Part shown: piece after piece, positions 1 to 6,912 of the stretch
How the letters are laid out: every line of letters starts with the position of its first letter
Position numbering within the stretch: position 1 is the stretch's first letter
Origin: CAVVAY01 sp963746465
Lineage (GTDB): Bacteria; Actinomycetota; Actinomycetes; JACCUZ01
Length of the DNA: 35,292 nt
Assembly (NCBI GenBank): GCA_963746465.1
Contig: CAVVAY010000012.1
Span: forward strand, 1-35,292
Direction: 5' to 3'
Notes under the pieces: model-generated
The model's input: only the letters and a program-made list of their open reading frames with translations
Databases searched by the model: none
What the model was told of the DNA's origin: nothing
Translations under genes and position numbers: made by a program

Positions 1-63
1 GGCCAGCCGGGCCCGCTGACGCACGCCGGCGTCCACCGCGGCCTCGAGCCGATCCGCTGTCAT
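1..63 (-). CDS. N-terminal fragment of an unidentified protein, cut by the window edge
   Basis: An ATG at the right end opens a minus-strand frame of 21 codons that runs off the window. The peptide starts MTADRLEAAVDAG and has the Ala/Arg/Glu composition of a real actinobacterial N-terminus. An AGGA lies about 9 bases upstream of the start, and the gene would be divergent from the dimethylargininase-like gene. Too little is visible to assign a family. Confidence 0.45.
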   Translation of the reverse strand, partial: MTADRLEAAVDAGVRQRARLA

Positions 64-70
64 GGCCGGG

Positions 71-83
71 ATCCTGGCACGAT
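71..83. promoter_or_regulatory. Possible divergent -10 elements
   Basis: CACGAT at 78-83 lies six bases before the ATG at 90 on the plus strand. On the minus strand CAGGAT (71-76) lies seven bases before the ATG at 63. Both keep the A2 and T6 of the actinobacterial TANNNT box at the spacing of leaderless transcripts, but neither has the leading T. This is weak evidence. Confidence 0.22.
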
Positions 84-89
84 GCGGCC

Positions 90-944
90 ATGACCTCCTC
101 CTCCACCTTCGGTGTCCGCTCGATGACTGCCGACCTGCGCCGGGTGCTCGTCGTCCGACCGACCACGACCGGCGACTTCGCGGGTGCCGGCTGGCGCGCG
201 CCGGACGGCGACGAGCTGCTGCGCGAGCACGATGCGTTCGTCGGGCTGCTCGACTGGCTAGGCGTCGAGGTCGTGCTGGCCGAGGCGCCGGAAGGCATGG
301 TCGACGCGTGCTTCGCCTACGACCCGGTCTTCGTCACCGGCGACGGAGCGATCGAGCTGCGGATGGCCAAGCCGGCCCGGCAGTCCGAGCCCGGGTTCCT
401 GGTGGCCGAGGTCGAGAAGGCGGGCGTCCCGGTGGTGGGCCGGCTGACCGGTCCTGCCACCGCCGACGGCGGCGACATGTGCTGGCTGGACGACACCACC
501 CTCGCCGTCGGGCGCGGCTACCGGACCAATGCAGCGGCGCACGCACAGCTGACCGAGGTACTGGGTCGCGAAGGCGTCACGGTCGAGCGCGCCGACCTGC
601 CGCACCACCTCGGCGCGGCCCACGTCATGCACCTCATGTCGGTCGTCTCGCCGGTGGCAGCGGACCTCGCGGTCGTCTTCGAGCCGTTGGCCCCGGTGCC
701 GCTGCTGGAGCTGCTGGCCGACCGCGGCTACCGCATCGTGCCGGCCGACCCGGACGAGCTCGACGACCAGGGCTGCAACGTGCTCGCCGTACGGCCAGGC
801 GTCGTCGTGATGGCCGACAGCGCTCCCCGGACCCGGGCTGCTCTGGAGCGGGCCGGCGTCGAGGTGCACAGCTACGCCGCGGCGCAGATCAACAAGGGTG
901 ACGGCGGCCCCACCTGCCTGACCCGCCCCCTGCTGCGCGGCTGA
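90..944 (+). CDS. Dimethylarginine dimethylaminohydrolase / amidinotransferase-fold hydrolase
   Basis: The protein has 284 residues and belongs to the guanidino-modifying superfamily (DDAH, arginine deiminase, amidinotransferase), whose members use a Cys-His-acid site on guanidino groups. Visible motifs are FAYDPVFV near 75-82, ADGGDM at 125-130 (acidic substrate contact), GRGYRTN at 141-147, the catalytic His region VMHLMSVV with H181, and the C-terminal catalytic Cys in GGPTCLTRP (C276). The likely product is citrulline plus dimethylamine from methylated arginine, but the substrate cannot be fixed from sequence. The first ATG is used; a second ATG at 123 would give an N-terminus closer to the first conserved strand. 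The protein is soluble, with no signal peptide. msrA follows after about 57 bases on the same strand. Confidence 0.82.
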   Translation: MTSSSTFGVRSMTADLRRVLVVRPTTTGDFAGAGWRAPDGDELLREHDAFVGLLDWLGVEVVLAEAPEGMVDACFAYDPVFVTGDGAIELRMAKPARQSEPGFLVAEVEKAGVPVVGRLTGPATADGGDMCWLDDTTLAVGRGYRTNAAAHAQLTEVLGREGVTVERADLPHHLGAAHVMHLMSVVSPVAADLAVVFEPLAPVPLLELLADRGYRIVPADPDELDDQGCNVLAVRPGVVVMADSAPRTRAALERAGVEVHSYAAAQINKGDGGPTCLTRPLLRG

Positions 945-1001
945 CACCCACCCGGAACACCGGCCGCGCCGAACCTGTTGAAAGCACCAGGAGGTCACCA
1001 C

Positions 1002-1694
1002 ATGCTCTTCGGCAGGAAGCCACAGCCCGTCAGCCCGCAGGACGCCCTTCCCGGCCGTCCGGACCGTCCCTTCCGCATCGCTCCCGACCACGTCGTGCTC
1101 GGCACCCCCCTCGAGGGACAGGTGCCGGCCGGCTTCGAGGTCATCACCTTCGCGATGGGGTGCTTCTGGGGTGCAGAGCGGATCTTCTGGGAGATCCCCG
1201 GGGTCCACGTCACCGCGGCCGGCTACCAGGGCGGCTACACCCCCAATCCGACCTATGACGAGACCTGCACCGGCATGACCGGCCACACCGAGGCCGTCCG
1301 GGTCGTCTACGACCCGGCGAAGGTCGACCTCGAGGTGCTGCTCAAGGCGTTCTGGGAGAACCACGACCCGACCACACCGGACCGGCAGGGCAACGACGTC
1401 GGCACGCAGTACCGCTCGGCGATCTACCCGACCACCGACGCGCAGCTCGCGGCCGTCGAGGACTCCAGGTCGCGGTACCAGCAGGCGCTCAAGGAGGCCG
1501 GCTTCGGCGAGATCGTGACCGAGGTCAAGCCGGCCGCCGCTGCGGGCGAGTTCTGGTACGCCGAGGACTACCACCAGGGCTACCTGCACAAGAACCCGCG
1601 CGGCTACTGCAACCACGGCTTCTGCCAGGTGGCCTACAACCCCGCGGCCCACGGCCAGGACGCCCCGACGAAGGTCGAGCTGCCGGAGGCCTGA
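1002..1694 (+). CDS. msrA: Peptide-methionine (S)-S-oxide reductase MsrA
   Basis: MsrA reduces methionine-S-sulfoxide in proteins and free methionine, a cytoplasmic oxidative-damage repair role. The 230-residue protein has the catalytic motif GCFWGAE with C54, the substrate-binding region GYQGGYTPNPTY, GMTGHTEAVRVVYDP, and a C-terminal GYCNHGFCQ whose two cysteines fit the resolving positions. The ATG at 1002 is chosen because AGGAGG at 989-994 lies seven bases upstream; a TTG at 978 in the same frame would lie upstream of that site. About 45 residues precede the catalytic domain, as in many actinobacterial MsrA proteins. The stop lies 8 bases from the convergent DUF2203 gene, with no obvious terminator between them. 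Confidence 0.95.
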   Translation: MLFGRKPQPVSPQDALPGRPDRPFRIAPDHVVLGTPLEGQVPAGFEVITFAMGCFWGAERIFWEIPGVHVTAAGYQGGYTPNPTYDETCTGMTGHTEAVRVVYDPAKVDLEVLLKAFWENHDPTTPDRQGNDVGTQYRSAIYPTTDAQLAAVEDSRSRYQQALKEAGFGEIVTEVKPAAAAGEFWYAEDYHQGYLHKNPRGYCNHGFCQVAYNPAAHGQDAPTKVELPEA

Positions 1695-1702
1695 CCGGCG
1701 AC

Positions 1703-2068
1703 CTATGAGGGGAGCCGCCGCCGGCCGGCGAAGCCGAGGTCCGTCCGGTGGTACCACTCGAGGGCACGGTCGCCCTCGAGCCAGCACAGCAGGACGTCCA
1801 CCCCGTCCAGCTCGCTGGGGAAGTCCACCAGCAGCGGCGCCAGGCCCTTGAGCTCCGCGCCGGTGCCCTGTACCTGGGTGAGCAGCTCGTCGAGCCGCGC
1901 CTGGGCTGCCTTCAGCTCGGGCGTGGCACCTAGCGCTGTCGGGCGCCCGCCGGGTGTCGCGGCGGCAGCGAGCTCTGCTGCGTCGGCCCGGAGCGCGACG
2001 ACCTCGTCGAGGACCGGGAGCAGTCGCGTCAGCTCGGCAGCTGCTTCGTCGGGGCTGAACAGGGCCAT
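1703..2068 (-). CDS. DUF2203 family protein
   Basis: A 121-residue protein starting MALFSPDEAAAELTRLLPVL, followed by a long helical segment (VALRADAAELAAA) and a second helix (LKAAQARLDELLTQVQG). The C-terminus carries GLAPLLVDFPSELDGVDVLLCWLEGD and ends with WYHRTDLGFAGRR. This matches the layout of the DUF2203 family: an N-terminal helical pair and a conserved PLLVDFP/VLLCW/EWYH C-terminal part. Its function is unknown. The ATG at 2068 is preferred because the 31 extra residues of the longer open frame overlap the upstream gene and are Arg/Ser-rich. It is the last gene of the minus-strand cassette after the Suc_Fer-like gene, 40 bases downstream of its stop. Confidence 0.8.
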   Translation of the reverse strand: MALFSPDEAAAELTRLLPVLDEVVALRADAAELAAAATPGGRPTALGATPELKAAQARLDELLTQVQGTGAELKGLAPLLVDFPSELDGVDVLLCWLEGDRALEWYHRTDLGFAGRRRLPS

Positions 2069-2108
2069 GCGGCCCAGCGTCTCACCGTCGCGGCCGGTGC
2101 GGCCCGCG

Positions 2109-3023
2109 TCAGCCGACTTCGGTGACGTCGAGGACCTCGAAGACCGGCGGGTGCGCTTCATTGCGGGCGTGGCAGGTCAACAGCCCGGGCTCCGGTCGCG
2201 CGCCGGCCTGCACCGTGACCATCAGGTTGTGCGGCTGGCCGCGGAGCCGCACCTGCCACCGGCCGCCGCCCAGGTGCAACGTGCCGGCGGGAGTGAGCGC
2301 ATCGATGCGGTTGTCGCCGAGCAGGGTGCGGACGTGCGCCGCGGCGGCCTGCGCTGCCGGCGCCATGGTGGACCGGCCGCGCAGCAGGTCGGCGACGATG
2401 TCGCCGTGCTCGTGGGCAGCGACCAGCTCCTCGGCACGCCCCATCTCGACCTGTCCGTAGTAGACGCCGTGCGGCATCGCGACCACGTTCGCCGCGAACC
2501 GGTCGCCGCCGACGTGCGAGCACTCCCACACCGATCCGGGACGGACTCTGTCGAGGGCAGCCGCGACCGGCCGTCCCTCGACCGCACAGCAGGTGTCGTG
2601 CCGGCCGTGCGCGCACACCAGGAAGAAGGGCTCGTACGACGGGGAGCCGGCGCTGCCGTCCAGCGGGAGCGTCAGAAGCTCGTCGTCCGAGCCGAAGTCG
2701 CCCCACCAGCTCACCTCTCGACCGGGCCGGGAGCTGACCACCGCCCAGGCCCGCCGGTCCGGAGCCGGCCGACGCCCCGGCCGACGGATCAGCAGCACCC
2801 GCAAGCCCTGCGCGATCGCCCGCACGGACACCGCGCGCCCCACGGCCGGGTCGAGACGTGACGACGTGAGCGCCTGCCGCCCCCAGCCGCCGGGCTGCTC
2901 GAGGAGCAGGAAGCCCGCCGCCGGTGCCGCCGTGCCCGCCATCGGGTCGCCCCGCAGCCGCGCACCGACCGAGCATCTCTGGGTCGGCGCGTCCGCCTCG
3001 GGCCCTCCAGCGCTGGCGGTCAC
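2109..3023 (-). CDS. Suc_Fer-like (sucrase/ferredoxin-like) thioredoxin-fold [2Fe-2S] protein
   Basis: A 304-residue protein of the Suc_Fer-like family, which includes yeast Apd1 and Aim32 and bacterial thioredoxin-like ferredoxins. The signature regions are FLVCAHGRHDTCCAVEGRP (C137, C145, C146) and WECSHVGGDRFAANV (C168, H170), which supply the likely Cys/His ligands of an iron-sulfur cluster. The following MPHGVYYGQV and a C-terminal beta-rich part match the family layout. A role in electron transfer is inferred from family knowledge. The GTG at 3023 overlaps the stop of the JmjC gene by four bases (GTGA), so the two are probably translationally coupled; a redox carrier next to an Fe(II) oxygenase suggests a functional pair. 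In-frame internal starts exist, including M28. Confidence 0.85.
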   Translation of the reverse strand: MTASAGGPEADAPTQRCSVGARLRGDPMAGTAAPAAGFLLLEQPGGWGRQALTSSRLDPAVGRAVSVRAIAQGLRVLLIRRPGRRPAPDRRAWAVVSSRPGREVSWWGDFGSDDELLTLPLDGSAGSPSYEPFFLVCAHGRHDTCCAVEGRPVAAALDRVRPGSVWECSHVGGDRFAANVVAMPHGVYYGQVEMGRAEELVAAHEHGDIVADLLRGRSTMAPAAQAAAAHVRTLLGDNRIDALTPAGTLHLGGGRWQVRLRGQPHNLMVTVQAGARPEPGLLTCHARNEAHPPVFEVLDVTEVG

Positions 3024-4216
3024 CGACCCTCGACCACGACGACGGCCTCGCTGACCAGCCGACGGGCCAGCACCAAGGCGTCGTCCGGCTCCAGGTCGGG
3101 CAGTTCGGCGACCTGCAGGCGTTCGCCGTCGAGCAGTGCGCGAACCGCCTTGCCGGAGGATGCCGGCAGCCGAAGGGTGCGGTGCGGGAGCCGGAGGACC
3201 ACCTCGTCGCGGTCGGTGGACACGACGTGCCTCAGGTGGTTCCGGGCGACCAGCACCGAGCCGAGGTCCAAGCGGTCCAGCGCCGCCGCCTGGGCCAGCG
3301 GCGCGACCGGACCGGGCCGGTTGGTGTCGACCAGCCGGTCACCGAGCCGCGCCGCGACGTCGGCCGGGCTGATCGACCGGAGCCGGTCGGTCACGGCCGC
3401 GACGGTCGCCTGGACGTCGGCCGCGACGGCGGCGGGGTCACTGACATCGATGCCCATCGGCAGCGAGGTCCGCAGCTCGGGCGAGTCGGCCACGATCGCG
3501 AGCATCGACTCGAGCACGGCATGCCGCGTCACCGGGTGGACGCCGACCGTCAGGTGGCACGAGACGTCGCCGAGGGCCTCGGCAGCATGCAGGTAGCCGC
3601 GTGGCAGGTAGAGCGCGTCGCCAGGTCGGAGGACGGCGTCGATCACCGGCTGCTGCTTGGCGCGCGCCTCGACGGCCGCACGGTGGTCCGTCCACGGCTG
3701 GTCCCGCAACGGTGCGGGGTGCACGGGTTCGTGGATGCGCCACCGCTTCTCGCCGGCCACCTGCAGCACGAAGACGTCGTGCACGTCGTAGTGCGCGGAG
3801 AACCCCTGCGACGAGCGGGGCGTGATGTAGGCGTTGACCTGTACCGGGTGGCCGAGCTCGGTGGTCAGCCCACCGGCGAAGTCGATCAGCGGGGGCCAGA
3901 GCCGGTGCAGCCCCTGCAGCACGACGGTGTGCCCGTCGAGGAAGAGCTCGAGCACCCGGTCGTCGGCGACCTGGTCGGCCACCTGCGCGCCTGTGCCGCC
4001 GGAGCGGGTGTAGCGCGAGGTGGGGGCGACGACGCCGTTCTTGGCCAGCCGGATGAACGGGGTGCGCAGGCCGCGGCGGGACAGCAGCTCGTCGACCGCG
4101 TCGAGGGAGAACAGGTCTGCGAAGCCTCTGCCGCCGCCGGCGAGCTCGGCGCCGGTCGACAGCAGCGGGCCGCGCGACCAGACGTCACGCGCGAAGTCGT
4201 CCGGGTCCAGCCGCAC
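3020..4216 (-). CDS. JmjC/cupin-fold Fe(II)/2-oxoglutarate oxygenase (RoxA-like protein hydroxylase)
   Basis: A 398-residue cupin_4/JmjC protein, related to bacterial ribosomal oxygenases that hydroxylate protein side chains. The double-stranded beta-helix carries the HxD pair in SAHYDVHDVFVLQ (H142, D144), GEKRWRIHEP, and the third iron ligand in LYLPRGYLHAAEA (H210), followed by SCHLTVGVHPV. Residues after about 300 form the dimerisation/winged-helix part (VVLRLPHRTLRLPA to the end). The start is a GTG at 4216 without a good ribosome binding site. The frame stays open upstream (ALRRC just before V1 looks coding), so the true start may be earlier at a non-standard codon. The gene lies 80 bases downstream of the repeat-peptide gene on the same strand and overlaps the Suc_Fer-like gene. 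The substrate is unknown; the neighbouring Asp-rich peptide is a candidate. Confidence 0.88.
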   Translation of the reverse strand: MRLDPDDFARDVWSRGPLLSTGAELAGGGRGFADLFSLDAVDELLSRRGLRTPFIRLAKNGVVAPTSRYTRSGGTGAQVADQVADDRVLELFLDGHTVVLQGLHRLWPPLIDFAGGLTTELGHPVQVNAYITPRSSQGFSAHYDVHDVFVLQVAGEKRWRIHEPVHPAPLRDQPWTDHRAAVEARAKQQPVIDAVLRPGDALYLPRGYLHAAEALGDVSCHLTVGVHPVTRHAVLESMLAIVADSPELRTSLPMGIDVSDPAAVAADVQATVAAVTDRLRSISPADVAARLGDRLVDTNRPGPVAPLAQAAALDRLDLGSVLVARNHLRHVVSTDRDEVVLRLPHRTLRLPASSGKAVRALLDGERLQVAELPDLEPDDALVLARRLVSEAVVVVEGR

Positions 4217-4296
4217 GCAACGCCGGAGGGCAGGGTGGGAGCTCGCGCTGCCCGCCCCGCCCCCGGCGTCACGCCTGGTGCTGCTCAGCGCGTGCC

Positions 4297-4527
4297 TCAG
4301 GCCTGGCTGTCCGCGCCGCCGTCAGCGCCGCCATCGGCACCGCCATCGGCACCGCCGTCGCTCTCACCGGGGGTACCACCTGCCCCGCCGTCGGCCGGGC
4401 CGTGCGCGCCGCCGTCGGCGCCACCGTCGGCACCTCCGTCCGCTCCGCCGTCACTGCCGGATCCTGCGCCGCCGTCTGCCGGGCCGTGCTCGTCAGGGGT
4501 CGTGGTCATGTCGTCGTCGAGCGCCAT
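4297..4527 (-). CDS. 76-residue Asp-Gly-Gly-Ala repeat peptide, candidate substrate or precursor
   Basis: The ATG at 4527 has a strong ribosome binding site: GGAGG, five bases, then ATG. Upstream in-frame ATGs at 4539 and 4602 lack one. The N-terminal part is MALDDDMTTTPDE. Two modules follow. Module 1 (residues 14-41) is HGPADGGA, GSGS, then four DGGA units. Module 2 (42-72) is HGPADGGA, GGTPGES, then four DGGA units. The tail is DSQA. By my count there are 27 Gly, 15 Asp and 2 Glu, with no Cys, Lys, Arg, Val, Ile, Asn or aromatic residue. There is no signal peptide or membrane segment. I do not recognise a named family. Position directly before a JmjC oxygenase, and the leader-plus-repeat layout, suggest a ribosomally made, modified peptide. 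A structural or metal-binding acidic protein is the alternative. Confidence 0.7.
   Translation of the reverse strand: MALDDDMTTTPDEHGPADGGAGSGSDGGADGGADGGADGGAHGPADGGAGGTPGESDGGADGGADGGADGGADSQA
4312..4488 (-). repeat. Two-module coding duplication with 12-base DGGA units
   Basis: The peptide gene contains two modules (4405-4488 and 4312-4404). Each opens with the codons for HGPADGGA and closes with four 12-base units encoding DGGA (4405-4452 and 4312-4359). The units are near-identical in DNA, for example GCCATCGGCACC on the plus strand, so the array can expand or contract in frame by slippage. Confidence 0.85.
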
Positions 4528-4596
4528 CAAGTCCTCCATCGGTAGAGAGGTACGGGCCTGCGAGTCCGTCCTACCCGACGTCTCCCCGCGAAACCA

Positions 4597-4646
4597 GGGC
4601 ATGCGCGACCTGCTGGGGTCCTGAGCCCCGCAGGTCGCGCATGCCC
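4597..4646 (-). terminator. Perfect 17-bp stem hairpin, proximal copy
   Basis: GGGCATGCGCGACCTGC (4597-4613) pairs perfectly with 4630-4646. After a one-base bulge, an inner GGGG/CCCC stem (4615-4618 with 4626-4629) closes a 7-base loop. It lies between the cbs stop and the peptide gene on the minus strand. There is no T-tract on either side. It could terminate cbs transcripts or act as a leader structure for the peptide gene. Confidence 0.65.
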
Positions 4647-4713
4647 GGGGGGCCGACCCGGGGCAGCGCGACCCAGTGGGGTCCTGAGCCCCGCAGGTCG
4701 CGCATGCCCGGGG
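4614..4713. repeat. Direct repeat of 37 bases, 63 bases apart
   Basis: 4614-4650 and 4677-4713 are identical over 37 bases and hold the loop and right arm of each hairpin. The intergenic stretch between cbs and the peptide gene (4528-4750) contains little else: the hairpins, a tandem repeat next to the cbs stop, and no clear -35/-10 pair for the peptide gene. Confidence 0.8.
4666..4703 (-). terminator. Second, weaker copy of the hairpin
   Basis: GCGCGACC (4666-4673) pairs with 4696-4703 around the same inner GGGG/CCCC stem and loop. The right half (4677-4713) is a 37-base exact copy of 4614-4650, while the left arm has diverged. It is first in line after cbs on the minus strand. Confidence 0.5.
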
Positions 4714-4731
4714 CGATCCAGGGTTAGCAAG

Positions 4732-4758
4732 GTCAGCCGGGTCAGCCGGGTCAGCCGG
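4732..4758. repeat. Three tandem copies of a 9-base unit at the cbs stop
   Basis: GTCAGCCGG is repeated three times. Read on the minus strand in the cbs frame, each unit carries an in-frame TGA, so the stop codon of cbs is effectively triplicated. Confidence 0.8.
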
Positions 4759-6124
4759 CGGCGAGGAAGCCGAGCAGGTCCTGCCGGGTCAGCACGCCGG
4801 CCGGCTTGCCGTCGTCGTGGACCAGCAGGGCGTCGGACTTCTCCAGGGCCGCGGTGGCGGCCGCGACCGGCTCGCCGGCACCCACGATCGGCAGCGGGGC
4901 CGACATGTGCCGCTCCAGCGGGTCTGCCAGGTGGGCGTGCCCGGCGAAGAGCAGGTCGAGCAGCTCCTTCTCGCTGACCGACCCGACAACCTCACCGGCG
5001 GTCACCGGCGGCTCGGCCTTGACCACCGGCATCTGCGAGACGCTGTACTCGCGGAGGATGTCGATCGCCTCGCGGACCGTCTCGTAGGGATGGACGTGCA
5101 CCAGCGTCGGGACGGTCTCGCCCTTGCCCGCCAGCACGTCACCGACGGTGGTGCCGCCGCTGCTGTCGCCCTCGAGGAAGCCGTAGTCGGCCATCCACTC
5201 GTCGTTGAAGATCTTGCCGAGATAACCGCGGCCGCCGTCCGGCAGCAGCACCACGACGACGTCGTCGGCGGTCAGCCGCTGAGCGACCCGCAGCGCCGCC
5301 ACCACGGCCATCCCGCACGAGCCGCCGACGAGCATGCCCTCCTCGCGCGCAAGCCGCCGGGTCATCAGGAACGACTCCCGGTCGGTCACCGGGACAATCT
5401 CGTCGGTCACCGACTTGTCGTACGCCGACGGCCAGAAGTCCTCGCCGACGCCCTCGACCAGGTAGGGCCGCCCGGTTCCGCCGGAGTAGACCGAGCCCTC
5501 CGGGTCGGCGCCGACGACCTGCACCCGGCCGTCGCTGACCTCCTTGAGGTAGCGGCCGGTGCCGGTGATGGTCCCTCCGGTGCCGACGCCCGTGACGAAG
5601 TGCGTGATGCGGCCGTCGGTCTGGGCCCACAGCTCCGGACCCGTGGTCTCGTAGTGCGAGCGCGGGTTGTTCGGGTTGGAGTACTGGTCGGGCTTCCAGG
5701 CCCCGTCGATCTCGCGGACCAGCCGGTCGCTGACCGAGTAGTACGACCGCGGGTCCTCGGGCGAAACCGCGGTGGGGCAGACCTCGACCCGGGCGCCGTA
5801 CGCCTTGAGGACGTTGATCTTGTCCTGGCCGACCTTGTCGGGCAGCACGAACACGCACCGGTAGCCGCGCTGCTGGGCGACGATGGCCAGACCCACTCCG
5901 GTGTTGCCCGAGGTGGGCTCGACGATCGTGCCCCCCGGGCGCAGCTCGCCGGACTTCTCGGCCGCCTCGATCATCCGGACGGCAATCCGGTCCTTCACCG
6001 AGCCGCCCGGGTTGAGGTACTCCATCTTGGCGAGCACCGTCGGCGCGACGTCGCGGGCGACCGCGTTGAGCCTGACCAGCGGGGTGTCGCCGACGAGGTC
6101 GACCATGGACTCGTAGAACTGCAT
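4751..6124 (-). CDS. cbs: Cystathionine beta-synthase with C-terminal CBS-domain pair
   Basis: A PLP enzyme of the cysteine synthase/CBS family, 457 residues, condensing serine (or an activated serine) with homocysteine. The PLP lysine is K44 in NPGGSVKDR. The substrate loop is EPTSGNTG, the phosphate-binding loop GVGTGGTITGTG, and GGSCGMAVV follows. Residues from about 330 to the end form a CBS-domain pair (LVHVHPYETVREAIDIL, VSQMPVV, VGSVSEKELLDLL, GVLTRQDLLGFLA), which distinguishes it from plain CysK. Actinobacteria usually place such a gene beside cystathionine gamma-lyase, which is not seen here. The ATG at 6124 lies six bases after a TAGGCT box, which suggests a leaderless transcript. 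It is divergent from the MBL-fold hydrolase. Confidence 0.92.
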   Translation of the reverse strand: MQFYESMVDLVGDTPLVRLNAVARDVAPTVLAKMEYLNPGGSVKDRIAVRMIEAAEKSGELRPGGTIVEPTSGNTGVGLAIVAQQRGYRCVFVLPDKVGQDKINVLKAYGARVEVCPTAVSPEDPRSYYSVSDRLVREIDGAWKPDQYSNPNNPRSHYETTGPELWAQTDGRITHFVTGVGTGGTITGTGRYLKEVSDGRVQVVGADPEGSVYSGGTGRPYLVEGVGEDFWPSAYDKSVTDEIVPVTDRESFLMTRRLAREEGMLVGGSCGMAVVAALRVAQRLTADDVVVVLLPDGGRGYLGKIFNDEWMADYGFLEGDSSGGTTVGDVLAGKGETVPTLVHVHPYETVREAIDILREYSVSQMPVVKAEPPVTAGEVVGSVSEKELLDLLFAGHAHLADPLERHMSAPLPIVGAGEPVAAATAALEKSDALLVHDDGKPAGVLTRQDLLGFLAAG

Positions 6125-6130
6125 GTCGGA

Positions 6131-6136
6131 AGCCTA
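6131..6136 (-). promoter_or_regulatory. -10 element of a probable leaderless cbs promoter
   Basis: TAGGCT on the minus strand is six bases upstream of the cbs ATG, matching the TANNNT consensus and the spacing expected when transcription starts at the start codon. No clear -35 is visible. Confidence 0.45.
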
Positions 6137-6177
6137 GAGGGGCGACGTCACGGGCCCGCCCGGAGAGCCCGGTCCGC

Positions 6178-6183
6178 TAGATT
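6178..6183 (+). promoter_or_regulatory. -10 element of a probable leaderless MBL-hydrolase promoter
   Basis: TAGATT is followed by CCCGGG and then the GTG at 6190. The start codon is at the expected +1 and no Shine-Dalgarno sequence is present. The same TANNNT-CCCGGG-GTG layout recurs at 16588. Confidence 0.5.
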
Positions 6184-6189
6184 CCCGGG

Positions 6190-6912
6190 GTGGCCCGCCC
6201 TCCCGCTGTGCAGCTCGCGCCCGGGGTCTGGCGCGTGGCCACCGCGCCCCGGGACCTGGTCAACACCTTCGTCCTGGTCGACGACGACGGCCAGGTGACC
6301 CTGGTCGACGCCGGGACCAAACGGGCGCCGAAGGTCGTGGTGGCCGCCCTCGAGCACATCGGCACGCACGTCACCGACGTGACCCGCATCCTGGTGACCC
6401 ACGCGCACGGCGACCACGTGGGCGGGCTGGGCGGGCTCCGGGCCCGCACCGGCGCGACCGTGGCAGCGCACGAGCGGGAGGCGGCCTACCTCCGGGCCGG
6501 CAAGGGCCCGGTGCTGGACCGCACGACGCTCGGCGGCCGCCTGCTCCGGCGATCACCGGGCATCTCGCCGACCCCGGTCGAGGAAGAGCTGGTCGACGGC
6601 CAGCGCCTCGACGTCGCCGGCGGGTTGCGGGTGCTGCACACACCGGGCCACACGCCGGGGCACGTGTCGCTGCTGCACGAGCCGAGCCGACTGCTGATCA
6701 CCGGTGACTCGATCTGGAACATGCTCGGCCGGATGACCTGGCCGGTGCGGATGCTGTGCACCGACGCGGCACTTGGCCGGCGTACGGCGGAAGTGCTCGG
6801 GGAGCTCGACTACGACATCGTGGCGTTCACCCACGGCCCGGAGATCCGCGAGCAGGCCCGTGAGGCGGTGCGCGGCTTCCTGCGGACGAAGCAGCGCGAG
6901 GCCGCCCGGTGA
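6190..6912 (+). CDS. MBL-fold metallo-hydrolase
   Basis: A 240-residue metallo-beta-lactamase-fold protein. The metal site is visible as THAHGDHVGGL (H71, H73, D75, H76), HTPGHTPGHVSLL (distal His), ITGDSIW (bridging Asp) and FTHGPEI. This is the core layout of a generic dinuclear hydrolase close to glyoxalase II or lactonase-like enzymes; the substrate cannot be told. There is no signal peptide. The GTG start lacks a Shine-Dalgarno sequence and follows a -10 box by six bases. Its stop overlaps the start of the SGNH hydrolase by four bases (GTGA), so the two form a coupled operon. Confidence 0.85.
   Translation: MARPPAVQLAPGVWRVATAPRDLVNTFVLVDDDGQVTLVDAGTKRAPKVVVAALEHIGTHVTDVTRILVTHAHGDHVGGLGGLRARTGATVAAHEREAAYLRAGKGPVLDRTTLGGRLLRRSPGISPTPVEEELVDGQRLDVAGGLRVLHTPGHTPGHVSLLHEPSRLLITGDSIWNMLGRMTWPVRMLCTDAALGRRTAEVLGELDYDIVAFTHGPEIREQAREAVRGFLRTKQREAAR

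Noticed and set aside
258..1787. A 509-codon minus-strand frame over the DDAH and msrA genes
   Set aside because: Antisense shadow of two well-supported genes; no domain pattern or ribosome binding site.
4312..4488. CRISPR-like array
   Set aside because: The 12-base units are directly tandem without spacers and encode DGGA in frame, so this is a coding repeat.
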